64,000 bases of DNA from the NCBI RefSeq assembly GCF_045689245.1, contig NZ_CP136865.1:2914001-2978000 (forward strand). Reading direction: 5' to 3'. The translations under genes were made by a program, and so were the position numbers. Under the pieces are notes generated by a model. That model was not told where the DNA came from. It did no database searches and saw only the letters and a program-made list of their open reading frames with translations. Positions within the stretch are counted from its first letter, which is position 1; every line of letters starts with the position of its first letter. Below, piece by piece: positions 35,627 through 44,342 of the stretch. Origin of the DNA: Congregibacter brevis (GTDB taxonomy: Bacteria; Pseudomonadota; Gammaproteobacteria; Pseudomonadales; Halieaceae).

Positions 35627-36305
35627 CCTTCGGATCGAGTGTGCAGGAGAGGCAGCGCTCATTGTCTACCTGGGCAGCGAGAGCTCCCCGGCAGTCGCCG
35701 CCAGGGTACAGGCCCTTGGGGATGCCCTGCGTCCCGCATTAGCATCGGCATTGGTGGACCTGATTCCTTCCTACGCCTCACTGCTCGTCTTGTTTGACCC
35801 ACTAAAAAGCGACCGCTACCACGTGAGTCAATGCATTAGAGCCTGCATACCTGATCTTGCAACGGGCACAACCAACAGCGGCCGGCTCGTGGAGATTCCC
35901 GTCTACTACTCGACCGAAAGTGGTGAGGACCTTCAATCTCTTGCCGACAGTAAAGGTTTGTCCGTGGCAGAGGTGATCGACATTCACAGTCACCAGGAGT
36001 ATCGCGTCTATGCCATAGGCTTTGCACCGGGCTTTGCGTATCTGGGCGACGTCGATTCACGCATAGCGGCTCCCCGGCTACGCACGCCGCGCCAGAAGGT
36101 GCCCAGGGGCGCTGTGGCCATTGCTGACCGGCAAACAGCGGTGTACCCAGCGGTTTCACCTGGTGGCTGGAACCTGATTGGTCGCTCACCCCAAAGAATG
36201 TTCGATCCGGAAGCGACAGAACCTATGCCCGTGCACGTGGGTGACCGCGTGCGATTCAGACCCATTGACCGATCAGCCTTCCTAAAGGCTGGGGGCGAGC
36301 TTTGA
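35619..36305 (+). CDS. pxpB: 5-oxoprolinase subunit B (KipI-like)
   Basis: The 228-residue product has the AHS1/KipI fold: the N-terminal AGEAALIVYLGS, the motif FAPGFAYLGDV, RLRTPRQKVPRGAVAIAD, and SPGGWNLIGRSPQRMF near the C-terminus. The ATG at 35619 was preferred over an earlier TTG at 35613. KipI was first described in Bacillus as an inhibitor of sporulation kinase KinA, but the pxp gene set indicates the 5-oxoprolinase role here. It overlaps both neighbours, which implies translational coupling. Confidence 0.94.
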   Translation: MTDLRIECAGEAALIVYLGSESSPAVAARVQALGDALRPALASALVDLIPSYASLLVLFDPLKSDRYHVSQCIRACIPDLATGTTNSGRLVEIPVYYSTESGEDLQSLADSKGLSVAEVIDIHSHQEYRVYAIGFAPGFAYLGDVDSRIAAPRLRTPRQKVPRGAVAIADRQTAVYPAVSPGGWNLIGRSPQRMFDPEATEPMPVHVGDRVRFRPIDRSAFLKAGGEL

Positions 36306-37243
36306 GCAGCTTAAAAGTGCTACAGCCCGGACTCCTGAGCCTGCTGCAGGATCGGGGCCGTTTCGCGCAGGCGGCCATAGGCCTGACAACCGGCGGCCCC
36401 ATGGACGCCCTGGCTGCATCCCTTGCGAATCGCCTTCTCCAGAACGCGCCTAACGCTACGCTGATCGAGGCTAGTTTTGGCGGTCTCTGCCTTCGTGCCA
36501 ACGAAGACGTGCAGATAGCGGTAACCGGAGCCTCCCTCCCTCTTAGCGTTAACGGGGAAGAAAAAGCCCTCTGGTCGGTGATCGATCTTGCAGCGGGAGA
36601 TGAGCTCAGTCTTGGTTACAGCACTACCGGCTGTCGCAGCTACGTTGCGGTGCGCGGTGGCTTGGCCATTCCCGAGAGCTTTGGCAGCAGTTCCACCGTT
36701 GTTCGTGAAGGTATCGGGGGCCTGAACGGCGGGCGGCTTGCTGCTGGGGATACGCTCCCCATCCATCCAAGCGACGCCGTTCTGCGCTTGTGGCTACCCC
36801 CTGAGATGCGTCCAAAGTACCACCATCGTGCAACGGTACGAGTGATCCCAGGGTATCAGCACAAGCATTTCCCCCGCCTTGAGCAAAGGCGCTTTTTTGA
36901 TAGTGACTACACGGTCACGGATCGCAGCGACCGTATGGGCTACCGGCTGGAGGGCCCGGTAATCAACTGTGAGATCGAGGGCATTCTGTCCGAAGGCATT
37001 GCTCCTGGCGCGATTCAGATCCCTGCCGACGGTCAACCCATCGTTTTGCTTAACGATCGACAAACCATCGGCGGGTATCCAAAGATTGGTTGCGCTCTGT
37101 CTCTAGATTGCGCAGCGCTCGCGCAGTTGCGTCCGGGAGACACAGTGACCTTCACCGCCATCTCTGAACACAGCGCCCACAACGCACTACATCTCGCGCA
37201 TGTGTTTGATCGCTCCCGAACACCGGAGCCTGCACCACAATGA
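36302..37243 (+). CDS. pxpC: 5-oxoprolinase subunit C (KipA-like, AHS2 domain)
   Basis: The 313-residue product is the AHS2/KipA partner. Landmarks are LQPGLLSLLQDRGRFAQAA at the N-terminus, GLTTGGPMDALAASLANRLL, the central YVAVRGGLAIPESFGSSST, and the C-terminal ILSEGIAPGAIQIP with QTIGGYPKIG. PxpB and PxpC form the complex that works with PxpA. It starts with TTG overlapping the pxpB stop and ends with an ATGA overlap into the DUF4392 gene. Confidence 0.94.
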   Translation: MSSLKVLQPGLLSLLQDRGRFAQAAIGLTTGGPMDALAASLANRLLQNAPNATLIEASFGGLCLRANEDVQIAVTGASLPLSVNGEEKALWSVIDLAAGDELSLGYSTTGCRSYVAVRGGLAIPESFGSSSTVVREGIGGLNGGRLAAGDTLPIHPSDAVLRLWLPPEMRPKYHHRATVRVIPGYQHKHFPRLEQRRFFDSDYTVTDRSDRMGYRLEGPVINCEIEGILSEGIAPGAIQIPADGQPIVLLNDRQTIGGYPKIGCALSLDCAALAQLRPGDTVTFTAISEHSAHNALHLAHVFDRSRTPEPAPQ

Positions 37244-38100
37244 ACCTCAGCGAACTGACCGAATCAATGGAGCAACTGCTGGTTGAGCGCAACCTTCGGC
37301 GCATGGCGGAGCTGAGACCCGCCTTGGAATCAGGTTATGTGCTGCGCGCGGGAAGGCTGTTGGCAGATGCTGATTCAGTGCTAATAGGCACGGGATTTCC
37401 TGTATTAGAAACCTTCGAAACCGACGGCCCTCTCGGAGCTATCGCCCTGTACAAAGCACTGGAGCAACTTGGAAAAAAGTGCCATCTGGCCTGCGCTGAT
37501 CCGTTGGCGGGTGCCCTTGATCAGGATTTCGAAGTCTTGAAGCTACAAGCTTTTGACCTTGATTCGGCGCGCAGGGAAGCCGAGTCAATGCTCGCTACAC
37601 TCAAACCCGATGTTGTGGTTTCTATAGAGCGGCCGGGACTTGCAGAAGACAATCGTTACTACAATATGCGCGGTGAGGATATTTCGATCCGCTGCGCCAT
37701 ATTTGATTACTATTTGACTCTTTCACCGGGGTCCAGCGTTGCCATTGGTGATGGTGGCAACGAAATAGGCATGGGCAAACTTCAGGCCGAAGTTAGCGCC
37801 CTGGACATCCACGGGGCGGCAACAAGCTGCGATGAGCTTCTCATTGCGGATGTCTCCAACTGGGGAGCCTACGCCTTGGTCGCGATACTTGAAGCACTGA
37901 CGCACACACGACTGCTCGCGTCGGTAGAGCACCATGAAACGCTCCGCTATTTGTCAGAGCGCGGCAGCATAGATGGTGTCACGCGAGAGAACACGCTTAC
38001 AGAAGACGGCCTGCCAGCGTCAGCTGGAGCAGACTTACTTGGCCAACTCCAGCAACGACTGGATGAGTATGATCCTTCCCAGGAGAACGAAAAGGTATGA
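37240..38100 (+). CDS. DUF4392 protein (D-glutamate cyclase C-terminal-like)
   Basis: The 286-residue product matches the C-terminal half of human DGLUCY. Landmarks are VLIGTGFPV with FETDGPLGAIAL after it, VVSIERPGLAEDNRYYNMRG, the glycine-rich SVAIGDGGNEIGMGKL, and ADVSNWGAYALVAILEAL. This domain is linked to reversible cyclization of D-glutamate to 5-oxo-D-proline. Both ends overlap neighbours by ATGA (pxpC upstream, transaminase downstream), so it is firmly within the operon. Whether it works alone or needs the DUF1445 partner encoded at the start of the operon is the main open question. Confidence 0.9.
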   Translation: MNLSELTESMEQLLVERNLRRMAELRPALESGYVLRAGRLLADADSVLIGTGFPVLETFETDGPLGAIALYKALEQLGKKCHLACADPLAGALDQDFEVLKLQAFDLDSARREAESMLATLKPDVVVSIERPGLAEDNRYYNMRGEDISIRCAIFDYYLTLSPGSSVAIGDGGNEIGMGKLQAEVSALDIHGAATSCDELLIADVSNWGAYALVAILEALTHTRLLASVEHHETLRYLSERGSIDGVTRENTLTEDGLPASAGADLLGQLQQRLDEYDPSQENEKV

Positions 38101-38954
38101 ATCAGGTTTATCTCAATGGGCAGTTTATGCCGATGAGCGAGGCGAAAATCTCGCCTATGGATCGGGGCTTCCTTTTTGGTGACGGAATTTACGAGGTCAT
38201 CCCGGTTTACAGTGGCCAGAGCGTCGGACTGGGGCCACATTTGTCGCGCATGCAAGAAGGCCTGGATGCGATTGAGCTGTCAATGACGGTAGAGCACGAC
38301 GAGTGGCGGAGTATCGTTAACGAGCTCGCCGACTCAAATGAGGGTGACAATCTCGGTATCTACATTCAAATCAGCCGGGGTGCTGATAACAAGCGAAATC
38401 ACGCCATGCCCGTAGGCATTGAGGCCACCCGTTTTGCATTCGCATTTGAAATCCCACCGCCACCTGCAGCAGACAAAAACCTGGCCAAGCGCTACGAGGT
38501 TTCTGCAACGCGGGATCTGCGCTGGCAGCGCTGTAATATCAAGTCCACCTCTTTACTGGGTAACGTCATGCACTACCAGCATGGCCATTCAAAGGGTCAT
38601 CATGAGACGCTGCTTTTCAATGCCAATGATGAGCTCACCGAGGCTGCTGCTTGTAATGTATTCATTGTGAAAGATGGTGTTATCTCCACCCCGCTTCTGG
38701 ATCATCAGAAGCTGCCGGGCATCACGCGCCTGATGCTTCTGGACATGCTGCGAAAGCACTCTCCCCGAACCGTTGAAGAGCGCGTCATCACACGGGAAGA
38801 AGTCGATAGTGCGGACGAAGTTTGGCTCACCAGCTCCAGCAAGGAAGTAGCGCCGGTAGTCGCGATTGAGGGCGTCCCGGTTGGGTCCGGTGATGTGGGC
38901 GATGTGTGGCTCGAAGCAGAGTCTCTGTTCAGCCAGCACCGCTACGAGTACTAG
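38097..38954 (+). CDS. D-amino-acid transaminase (class IV PLP)
   Basis: The 285-residue product is a fold-type IV aminotransferase. It has PMDRGFLFGDGIYEVIPVY near residue 20, the PLP lysine at residue 149 in RCNIKSTSLLGNV, and the cofactor phosphate-binding region LTEAAACNVFIV. The sequence resembles D-alanine transaminases, which exchange D-alanine and 2-oxoglutarate for pyruvate and D-glutamate. Branched-chain transaminase or aminodeoxychorismate lyase activity cannot be fully excluded from sequence, but the neighbours (glutamate cyclase and alanine racemase) strongly favour D-amino acids. It begins by ATGA overlap and ends one base before alr. Confidence 0.9.
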   Translation: MNQVYLNGQFMPMSEAKISPMDRGFLFGDGIYEVIPVYSGQSVGLGPHLSRMQEGLDAIELSMTVEHDEWRSIVNELADSNEGDNLGIYIQISRGADNKRNHAMPVGIEATRFAFAFEIPPPPAADKNLAKRYEVSATRDLRWQRCNIKSTSLLGNVMHYQHGHSKGHHETLLFNANDELTEAAACNVFIVKDGVISTPLLDHQKLPGITRLMLLDMLRKHSPRTVEERVITREEVDSADEVWLTSSSKEVAPVVAIEGVPVGSGDVGDVWLEAESLFSQHRYEY

Positions 38955-38955
38955 C

Positions 38956-40035
38956 GTGGCGCGACCAACGCTCGCCAGAGTTTTCCCGCAGAACATTCGC
39001 CACAATCTAGGCCTCGTTCGCGACAAGGCGACTGCGGCTCGCGTGATGGCCTGCGTTAAGGCTGATGCCTACGGGCATGGTCTGGTTACCGTCAGCCAGG
39101 CTTTACACGATGTTGCGGACGGGTTTGCCGTGGCGTGTATAGAAGAAGCTCTAATTCTTCGTAAGCACGACATTACGAAGCCTATCTTGATGCTCGAAGG
39201 GCCCCAAAGCGCTGATGAAATTGCGGAGGCATCGAGCCAAAACCTCACTCTTTGTATCAACGAGTGGCACCAGCTGGAATGGTTAGAACAGGCCGGACTG
39301 AACTCCCCCCTCTCCTGCTGGCTAAAAGTTGACACCGGCATGCATCGCCTTGGGTTTGCTCCCGACGTAACAGCAGAAGCCATTGAAAGACTTCTGCCAC
39401 AAATCAAACACTCCGAGTTTGTTGTCTGTACACATTTTTCCAGTGCAGATTTGCCAGAGGATAACGGCATCAGTAAACAGCTCGATGTGTTCGATAGGTC
39501 TGTAGGTGAGCAGGGCTATGCTCAGAGCACTGCAAACTCCGCTGCAATTTTTCGTGCGCCTGAAAGCCACCGCGACTGGGTTCGCCCGGGCTATATGCTC
39601 TACGGCGGTTCGCCGATAGCCGAGTCCACCGCTGACGATCTTGGTCTCAAGCCTGCCATGGAATTCAGCGCCCAGGTCATTAGCATTCGGGAAGTGCCGA
39701 CCGGCGAGCGCGTTGGCTATTGCGGACGCTGGCAAGCCCAACGCCCGTCCCGCATCGCGACCATTGCAGCCGGCTACGGCGACGGCTACCCACGTCATGC
39801 CCCTGACGGTACACCGGTTTTCATCGACGGTGCTTCCCTGCCGCTGGCAGGCAGAGTATCCATGGACATGATTACCGTTGATGTCACGGAACACCCAGGC
39901 GTTAAGATCGGATCTAAAGCCGTACTCTGGGGCGATGTGCCAGCCGTTGATGCTCTGGCGGACCATGCAGATAGTATTGGCTACGAGTTGCTGGCCGGCA
40001 TGCCCAAGCGCGTGCCGCGCATCGTTGAGCCTTAG
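38956..40035 (+). CDS. alr: Alanine racemase
   Basis: The 359-residue product equals E. coli Alr in length. The PLP lysine is Lys35 in ACVKADAYGHG. The tyrosine base is in GERVGYCGRW, followed by the family block IATIAAGYGDGYPR, and the substrate-binding region RPGYMLYGGSP is present. It interconverts L- and D-alanine with PLP. The GTG at 38956 gives the right length and N-terminus; a longer frame to 38866 lies inside the transaminase gene. It closes the seven-gene D-amino acid/5-oxoproline run. It may also supply D-alanine for the cell wall if it is the only racemase in the genome. Confidence 0.95.
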   Translation: MARPTLARVFPQNIRHNLGLVRDKATAARVMACVKADAYGHGLVTVSQALHDVADGFAVACIEEALILRKHDITKPILMLEGPQSADEIAEASSQNLTLCINEWHQLEWLEQAGLNSPLSCWLKVDTGMHRLGFAPDVTAEAIERLLPQIKHSEFVVCTHFSSADLPEDNGISKQLDVFDRSVGEQGYAQSTANSAAIFRAPESHRDWVRPGYMLYGGSPIAESTADDLGLKPAMEFSAQVISIREVPTGERVGYCGRWQAQRPSRIATIAAGYGDGYPRHAPDGTPVFIDGASLPLAGRVSMDMITVDVTEHPGVKIGSKAVLWGDVPAVDALADHADSIGYELLAGMPKRVPRIVEP

Positions 40036-40086
40036 ACACTGTAAAAGTGTGCTATCACGAGTGCTCTCGGATAAACTACCGAGCAC
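40036..40086 (+). terminator. Hairpins after alr (weak terminator candidate)
   Basis: ACACT at 40036-40040 pairs with AGTGT at 40046-40050. A second, longer stem has GTGCTCTCGG at 40061-40070 opposite CCGAGCAC at 40079-40086, with a two-base bulge. Neither is followed by a U run. They separate the alr operon from the Ppx gene and may end or weaken transcription there. Confidence 0.35.
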
Positions 40087-40110
40087 ACTATGACCGGTTG
40101 ACGCCAAACC

Positions 40111-41655
40111 TTGGAAGTAACAAAAGATCTCAAGAAAGCCTCTCAGGACCTCAGTGACCATCCAGAAGCCCTCCGCGACGGCAGCCTCCTCGCAGCAGTA
40201 GATTTGGGCAGCAACTCCTTCCATCTCCTCATAGCGCGTATCGAGCATGGAGAGATTCGTCCCACCCAAGCCCTGTCAGAAAAGGTTCAACTTGCCGCGG
40301 GGCTAGACGGAGACACACTTTCCAAAGACGCCATCAATCGGGGCCTCGAGTGCCTGAGCCGCTTTGCGCAACTACTCCAGAGTGTAGAGCCCCAACGTAT
40401 TCGAGTCGTAGGCACAAATGCCTTGCGTCGCGCTCGGAACCGACGAAAGTTCACAGAGCCCGCACGACGAATTCTCGGCGCCCCTATCGACGTGATATAC
40501 GGACGCGAAGAAGCCCGCCTGGTTTATTTGGGCGTTGCACACACTCTTGCCGATGACACCCAATCTCGTTTGGTCGTGGATATTGGTGGAGGAAGTACTG
40601 AGTTTGCTATTGGCGAGCGCTTCGAGCCCCGGAGGCTAGAGAGCCTGCAACTCGGCTGCGTGACCTATGCCAAAGACTGCTTTAAAGATGGCATGCTCAG
40701 CAAGTCGAACTACAAGTCAGCCTATGACCGTGCCTGTGTAGAGGTCTCACATATCCGCAAGCAGTTTCGCAGTAAGCACTGGGTCGAGGCCGTGGGTTCC
40801 TCAGGCACTCTTCAAGCGATAGAAGGCATTCTCCTTGCCCAGGATTGGGCTGAGGGAAATATCACGCGCAAGGGGCTTACCCGCATGCGAAAGGCCTTAC
40901 TCGATTTCAAGTACATGGACGACATCAATCTTCAAGGATTGACGGATGCCCGGCGCTCGGTGATCGCATCGGGTGTGGCCATTACCGAGGCAATTTTTGA
41001 TGTGTTGGACATAGATGAAATGCGAAGTTCCCGCGGCGCTCTGCGCGAGGGCGTTGTCTATGACCTCGTAGGACGTCTCAGTCATGAAGATGTGCGCGAA
41101 AGAAGCATCGTCGCATTAATGCAGCGTTATCACGTCGACGAGGAGTCCTCGCAGATCGTTGCACGTCGCGCTCGTATGTTGTTTGACGCAACCTACAAAG
41201 CTTGGGACCTCGCCGCTAGCGACCGGGAGCTCTTGATCTGGGCAGCGTTGTCCCAGGAAATCGGAAAAGCCATAGCGCACAAACATTACCATCGCCACGG
41301 AGCTTACCTGCTTCGCAATTCTGACCTACCTGGGTTTCCGCAACACGAGCAGGAAGACATGGCGATCCTGGTGGAAGGCCAGCATGGCAAACTTCGTCAG
41401 GAGCTCTTTGGAGACAGCGATGGTGCCACGCTCCTAAGGCTACAGAGACTGGTTGCCCTTTTACGTCTGGCAACGTTGTTCAAATACGTCGAGCCGCTGG
41501 AGCAGTTACCAGACTTTGCCATTAAAGCTTCTGCGGAAGGCTTGAGCCTTGATTTTCCCGATGACTGGCTGGAGCAACATCCCTTGACCGCGCAGGAGCT
41601 GGTGCAGCAGCGGAGTGTTTTTAAACGTATGGATCTTCGCTTGGAGGTAAACTGA
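40111..41655 (+). CDS. Ppx/GppA-family phosphatase
   Basis: The 514-residue product is an exopolyphosphatase/guanosine pentaphosphatase of the ASKHA fold. The phosphate-1 motif is AAVDLGSNSFHLLIAR (about residue 29), and phosphate-2 is VVDIGGGSTEFAIG. The C-terminal half has an HD-like helical region (HKHYHRHGAYLL). Such enzymes degrade polyphosphate or convert pppGpp to ppGpp; sequence alone does not separate Ppx from GppA. It starts with TTG at 40111. It lies 75 bases after alr, beyond the hairpins, so it may have its own promoter. It is convergent with the gspB-like gene. Confidence 0.92.
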   Translation: MEVTKDLKKASQDLSDHPEALRDGSLLAAVDLGSNSFHLLIARIEHGEIRPTQALSEKVQLAAGLDGDTLSKDAINRGLECLSRFAQLLQSVEPQRIRVVGTNALRRARNRRKFTEPARRILGAPIDVIYGREEARLVYLGVAHTLADDTQSRLVVDIGGGSTEFAIGERFEPRRLESLQLGCVTYAKDCFKDGMLSKSNYKSAYDRACVEVSHIRKQFRSKHWVEAVGSSGTLQAIEGILLAQDWAEGNITRKGLTRMRKALLDFKYMDDINLQGLTDARRSVIASGVAITEAIFDVLDIDEMRSSRGALREGVVYDLVGRLSHEDVRERSIVALMQRYHVDEESSQIVARRARMLFDATYKAWDLAASDRELLIWAALSQEIGKAIAHKHYHRHGAYLLRNSDLPGFPQHEQEDMAILVEGQHGKLRQELFGDSDGATLLRLQRLVALLRLATLFKYVEPLEQLPDFAIKASAEGLSLDFPDDWLEQHPLTAQELVQQRSVFKRMDLRLEVN

Positions 41656-41679
41656 CGCCGCTCTCAAATGCGGCCGACC

Positions 41680-42564
41680 TTAGAGATTTACCCAGCTATT
41701 AAGGGCACGAAGTCTGAAGTCTGTGCTGTCGAAGCGAAGGATCACTGAATCGGATAGAAGCTCTCTTACCTCTACCCCTCGCGTGCGCTGTCCCCGAGTC
41801 AAGATGTCGCCGTTGATCGTTACGGTGGAGCGTCCCAAGCTACTGTAGTCATGACTGGAATACATCAGGGTCGGGACTCTGTCCTTGAACTGTTTGGTGA
41901 GATCTTCAAGAAGCGGCGTAGGGTGCGGTTCCAAGCCGCTGTTGGCAGCCTCCGCCCGGATCTCCCTAAGCACCTGCTCCACATCTATCTCACTTTCTGT
42001 AATAACCGATGAGGCGGTAACAGCGGGTAAGGCTCCCGCCGCCTCTGACCCTTCCTCGATTGGCTCACTACTGCGATTGACAGTGAGCTCAGTCTCATTG
42101 GCCAAGGGCTCTGCCTCAATGGCTAAAGCCTCGGCAGGTTGAGAATACAAGGCCGCAACCGCGGCGGTGCGCTCTTCGGATGCGGGCTCGATCCCGCTGA
42201 GACTGTCGGCGGGTATAGCCTGGGCAGGCATCTGTGCCTGCTGCGCCCTCGCAGCCGTCGGCAGTCTGCGAGAAGGAGTTGACATGTCATCTGATTGTGC
42301 GGATTTGACGGTGTCAAAGCTCACCGCGGTCGTAGTCTGGGGTGTGGTCTTAGCTGCGGGTGAGTGTTCTGGAACTGTGCGAAACAGCACAAACATTGCG
42401 GCGAGCAGACAAACAAGTAAGGCCCACAATGCGGCCCAGGTCATCCAGCGGGTACTCCCGGAACTGCCCGGTGTTAACTCCTGCGAAAGAATCGTAGGCG
42501 CGGGGCTAGCCTGCTCACGTTTCTCGCGCTCTGCGCGGCTGAGCGCATCAAGTATCAGTGACAT
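41680..42564 (-). CDS. GspB-like general secretion protein
   Basis: The 294-residue product begins MSLILDALSRAEREKREQ, the typical GspB/ExeB start. It has one membrane segment at residues about 42-62, a low-complexity periplasmic linker (residues about 70-210), and a C-terminal T2SSB domain of about 70 residues with GDILTRGQRTRGVEVRELL and DSVILRFDSTDFRLRAL. In Aeromonas, ExeB partners the ATPase ExeA to insert the type II secretion secretin through peptidoglycan. Here it directly follows an ExeA-like gene (43 bases), which supports the same pairing. No other secretion genes are in the window. Confidence 0.88.
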   Translation of the reverse strand: MSLILDALSRAEREKREQASPAPTILSQELTPGSSGSTRWMTWAALWALLVCLLAAMFVLFRTVPEHSPAAKTTPQTTTAVSFDTVKSAQSDDMSTPSRRLPTAARAQQAQMPAQAIPADSLSGIEPASEERTAAVAALYSQPAEALAIEAEPLANETELTVNRSSEPIEEGSEAAGALPAVTASSVITESEIDVEQVLREIRAEAANSGLEPHPTPLLEDLTKQFKDRVPTLMYSSHDYSSLGRSTVTINGDILTRGQRTRGVEVRELLSDSVILRFDSTDFRLRALNSWVNL

Positions 42565-42607
42565 CGATAGGCACCCTTTGGTGGAACCGCGCTATAAACC
42601 TTCGCCG

Positions 42608-44296
42608 TCATGAGCTCGCCGACCCCGCCTGAATGCGTGCTCTAGCCCAGGCTTGCGCCTCGGAAAAGCCAAGATCGTCTCCCACGGCCAGCGACAAGGC
42701 GCGCAGTGTGTTCTCCCCTAGAACCCCATCGGCACGGAGACCGTGTTGCTGCTGAAACAGCTTCACTCGAGACTCCAGACGGCTATCGAACAACGAGTCC
42801 GTCAATGGCTGTGCTTGCCCATCAAGCCGCGCGAAAAGCATGGCCACGCGACCTACGTCATCCCCGCTATCGCCAAGCTCCAGAGTGCGCTCCACAGCCA
42901 TAGATGGGCGCCACAGCTGCCAAACTGTGCCGGTCCATAGAGGCGCCAGCACCTGGAGTGGAACCTCTTGCGCGCCCTGAGCCGTTCCTAACAACGCCCT
43001 ATCGCCTTCAATGCCCAACAGCAGCGCCCTTCCCTCGAACCGCCGCTCATCCAAAAGCCCCAAGAGTGCTGGACGACCCTCTGCAAGCATTTGATTCCAA
43101 CTCTCCATCTCACGCTGCTCGCAGCGCAGATTATTGAGGAAAGTAGCGCAGGGGTTCGCGAGCATCGGCTGGAGAGTGCCGTAGAGAGAACCGAGTGCTT
43201 GCGCCCCGGCCAAAGGAGTCATTCGCCAAGCATCTACCTCGGCAATGGTTGGTCCTTCCATCTCGATCACCATTGCGTCGCCTGGGGCATTCATATTCTC
43301 TGCGAGCGTGCCAGGCGACTCGGTGTTCTCAACAGCAAGCTCACGGGTCTGGGCTAGGCGTTCCACGTGACTTTGCATATCCAGCAACCACCAAAGGACC
43401 ACGCCAACAGTAAGCAGGACCGCTGCCGCGAACAGCCAAAGTCGCTTCTGATTCCCGCGGGTAACAGACTCCGCTCCATTATTGCTCCCGAACACTTCTT
43501 TAACCGCCTGGTTCAGAAGACCTCGATCGAGGCGGTCGCTATCTCGGCCATAGGCACCAAGGAGCATGCGATCGCAGATCAGATTGATGAGTCTGGGTAC
43601 GCCGCGGCTTTCCTTGTGAATCGCCCGCACCAACGCCAAAGGAAACAGCTCGCGTCCCGCTGGCATGCCGCCAACGTGCAAGCGATGCCGGATGTAAGCG
43701 GCAGTTTCGTCGGCGGTAAGAGGCTGGAGCTCAAAGCGGGCAGTTATTCGCTGATTCAGCTGCCGCAGTTCTGGCCTCGCGAGTTTTGCCGCCAATTCTG
43801 GTTGTCCGATGAGAATAATATGCAGAAGTTTCTCGTCGCTGGTCTCCAGGTTGGTGAGTAGGCGAATCTGCTCGAGCACGTCGAAGCTTAAGTGCTGCGC
43901 CTCGTCGATCATGAGCACCGTCTTACGGCCCTTCCCGTGATTGTCGAGAAGAAATCCATGGAGAGCATCGGTAAGCTCTTTCAGTCCCGGCGAAGCACTA
44001 TCAAAGCTTATGCCCAGCTCTTCACATACCGTGGCCAGCATGTCTATTGAATCAAGCGCCGGGTTGAGCACAATCGCGATGTCCGCATTCTCCGGCAATT
44101 GCTCAATAAGGCAGCGGTTAATCGTGGTCTTACCCGTACCAACTTCGCCCGTGAGCAAAATAAAGCCGCCGCCCGCCCCCACGCCATAGAGTAGGTGCGC
44201 CAGCGCGTCACGATGTCGAGGACTCATGTACAGGTATCGCGGATTAACCGCGATGGAGAAAGGCGCTTCGCTTAGACCAAAATACTGGTAGTACAT
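42608..44296 (-). CDS. ExeA/GspA-like ATPase with peptidoglycan-binding domain
   Basis: The 562-residue product has an N-terminal AAA ATPase (Walker A in LTGEVGTGKTTINR, DEAQHL in Walker B), one membrane helix (KRLWLFAAAVLLTVGVVLWW, about residues 284-303), and a C-terminal periplasmic region ending in a PG_binding_1 domain (DSGDDVGRVAML and GLRADGVLGENTLRAL). This is the ExeA layout, in which peptidoglycan binding is coupled to secretin assembly. It is the first gene of the pair with gspB. Alternative use for type IV pili or another secretin is possible. Confidence 0.9.
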   Translation of the reverse strand: MYYQYFGLSEAPFSIAVNPRYLYMSPRHRDALAHLLYGVGAGGGFILLTGEVGTGKTTINRCLIEQLPENADIAIVLNPALDSIDMLATVCEELGISFDSASPGLKELTDALHGFLLDNHGKGRKTVLMIDEAQHLSFDVLEQIRLLTNLETSDEKLLHIILIGQPELAAKLARPELRQLNQRITARFELQPLTADETAAYIRHRLHVGGMPAGRELFPLALVRAIHKESRGVPRLINLICDRMLLGAYGRDSDRLDRGLLNQAVKEVFGSNNGAESVTRGNQKRLWLFAAAVLLTVGVVLWWLLDMQSHVERLAQTRELAVENTESPGTLAENMNAPGDAMVIEMEGPTIAEVDAWRMTPLAGAQALGSLYGTLQPMLANPCATFLNNLRCEQREMESWNQMLAEGRPALLGLLDERRFEGRALLLGIEGDRALLGTAQGAQEVPLQVLAPLWTGTVWQLWRPSMAVERTLELGDSGDDVGRVAMLFARLDGQAQPLTDSLFDSRLESRVKLFQQQHGLRADGVLGENTLRALSLAVGDDLGFSEAQAWARARIQAGSASS

Positions 44297-44342
44297 ACCG
44301 AGCTCTGTGAGGTGCGGATCGTCGCCGGAAACCGGATCCGCA

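Noticed and set aside
43367..43861. 164-codon plus-strand frame inside the ExeA-like gene
   Set aside because: It is the shadow of the ATPase domain on the other strand; no independent evidence.
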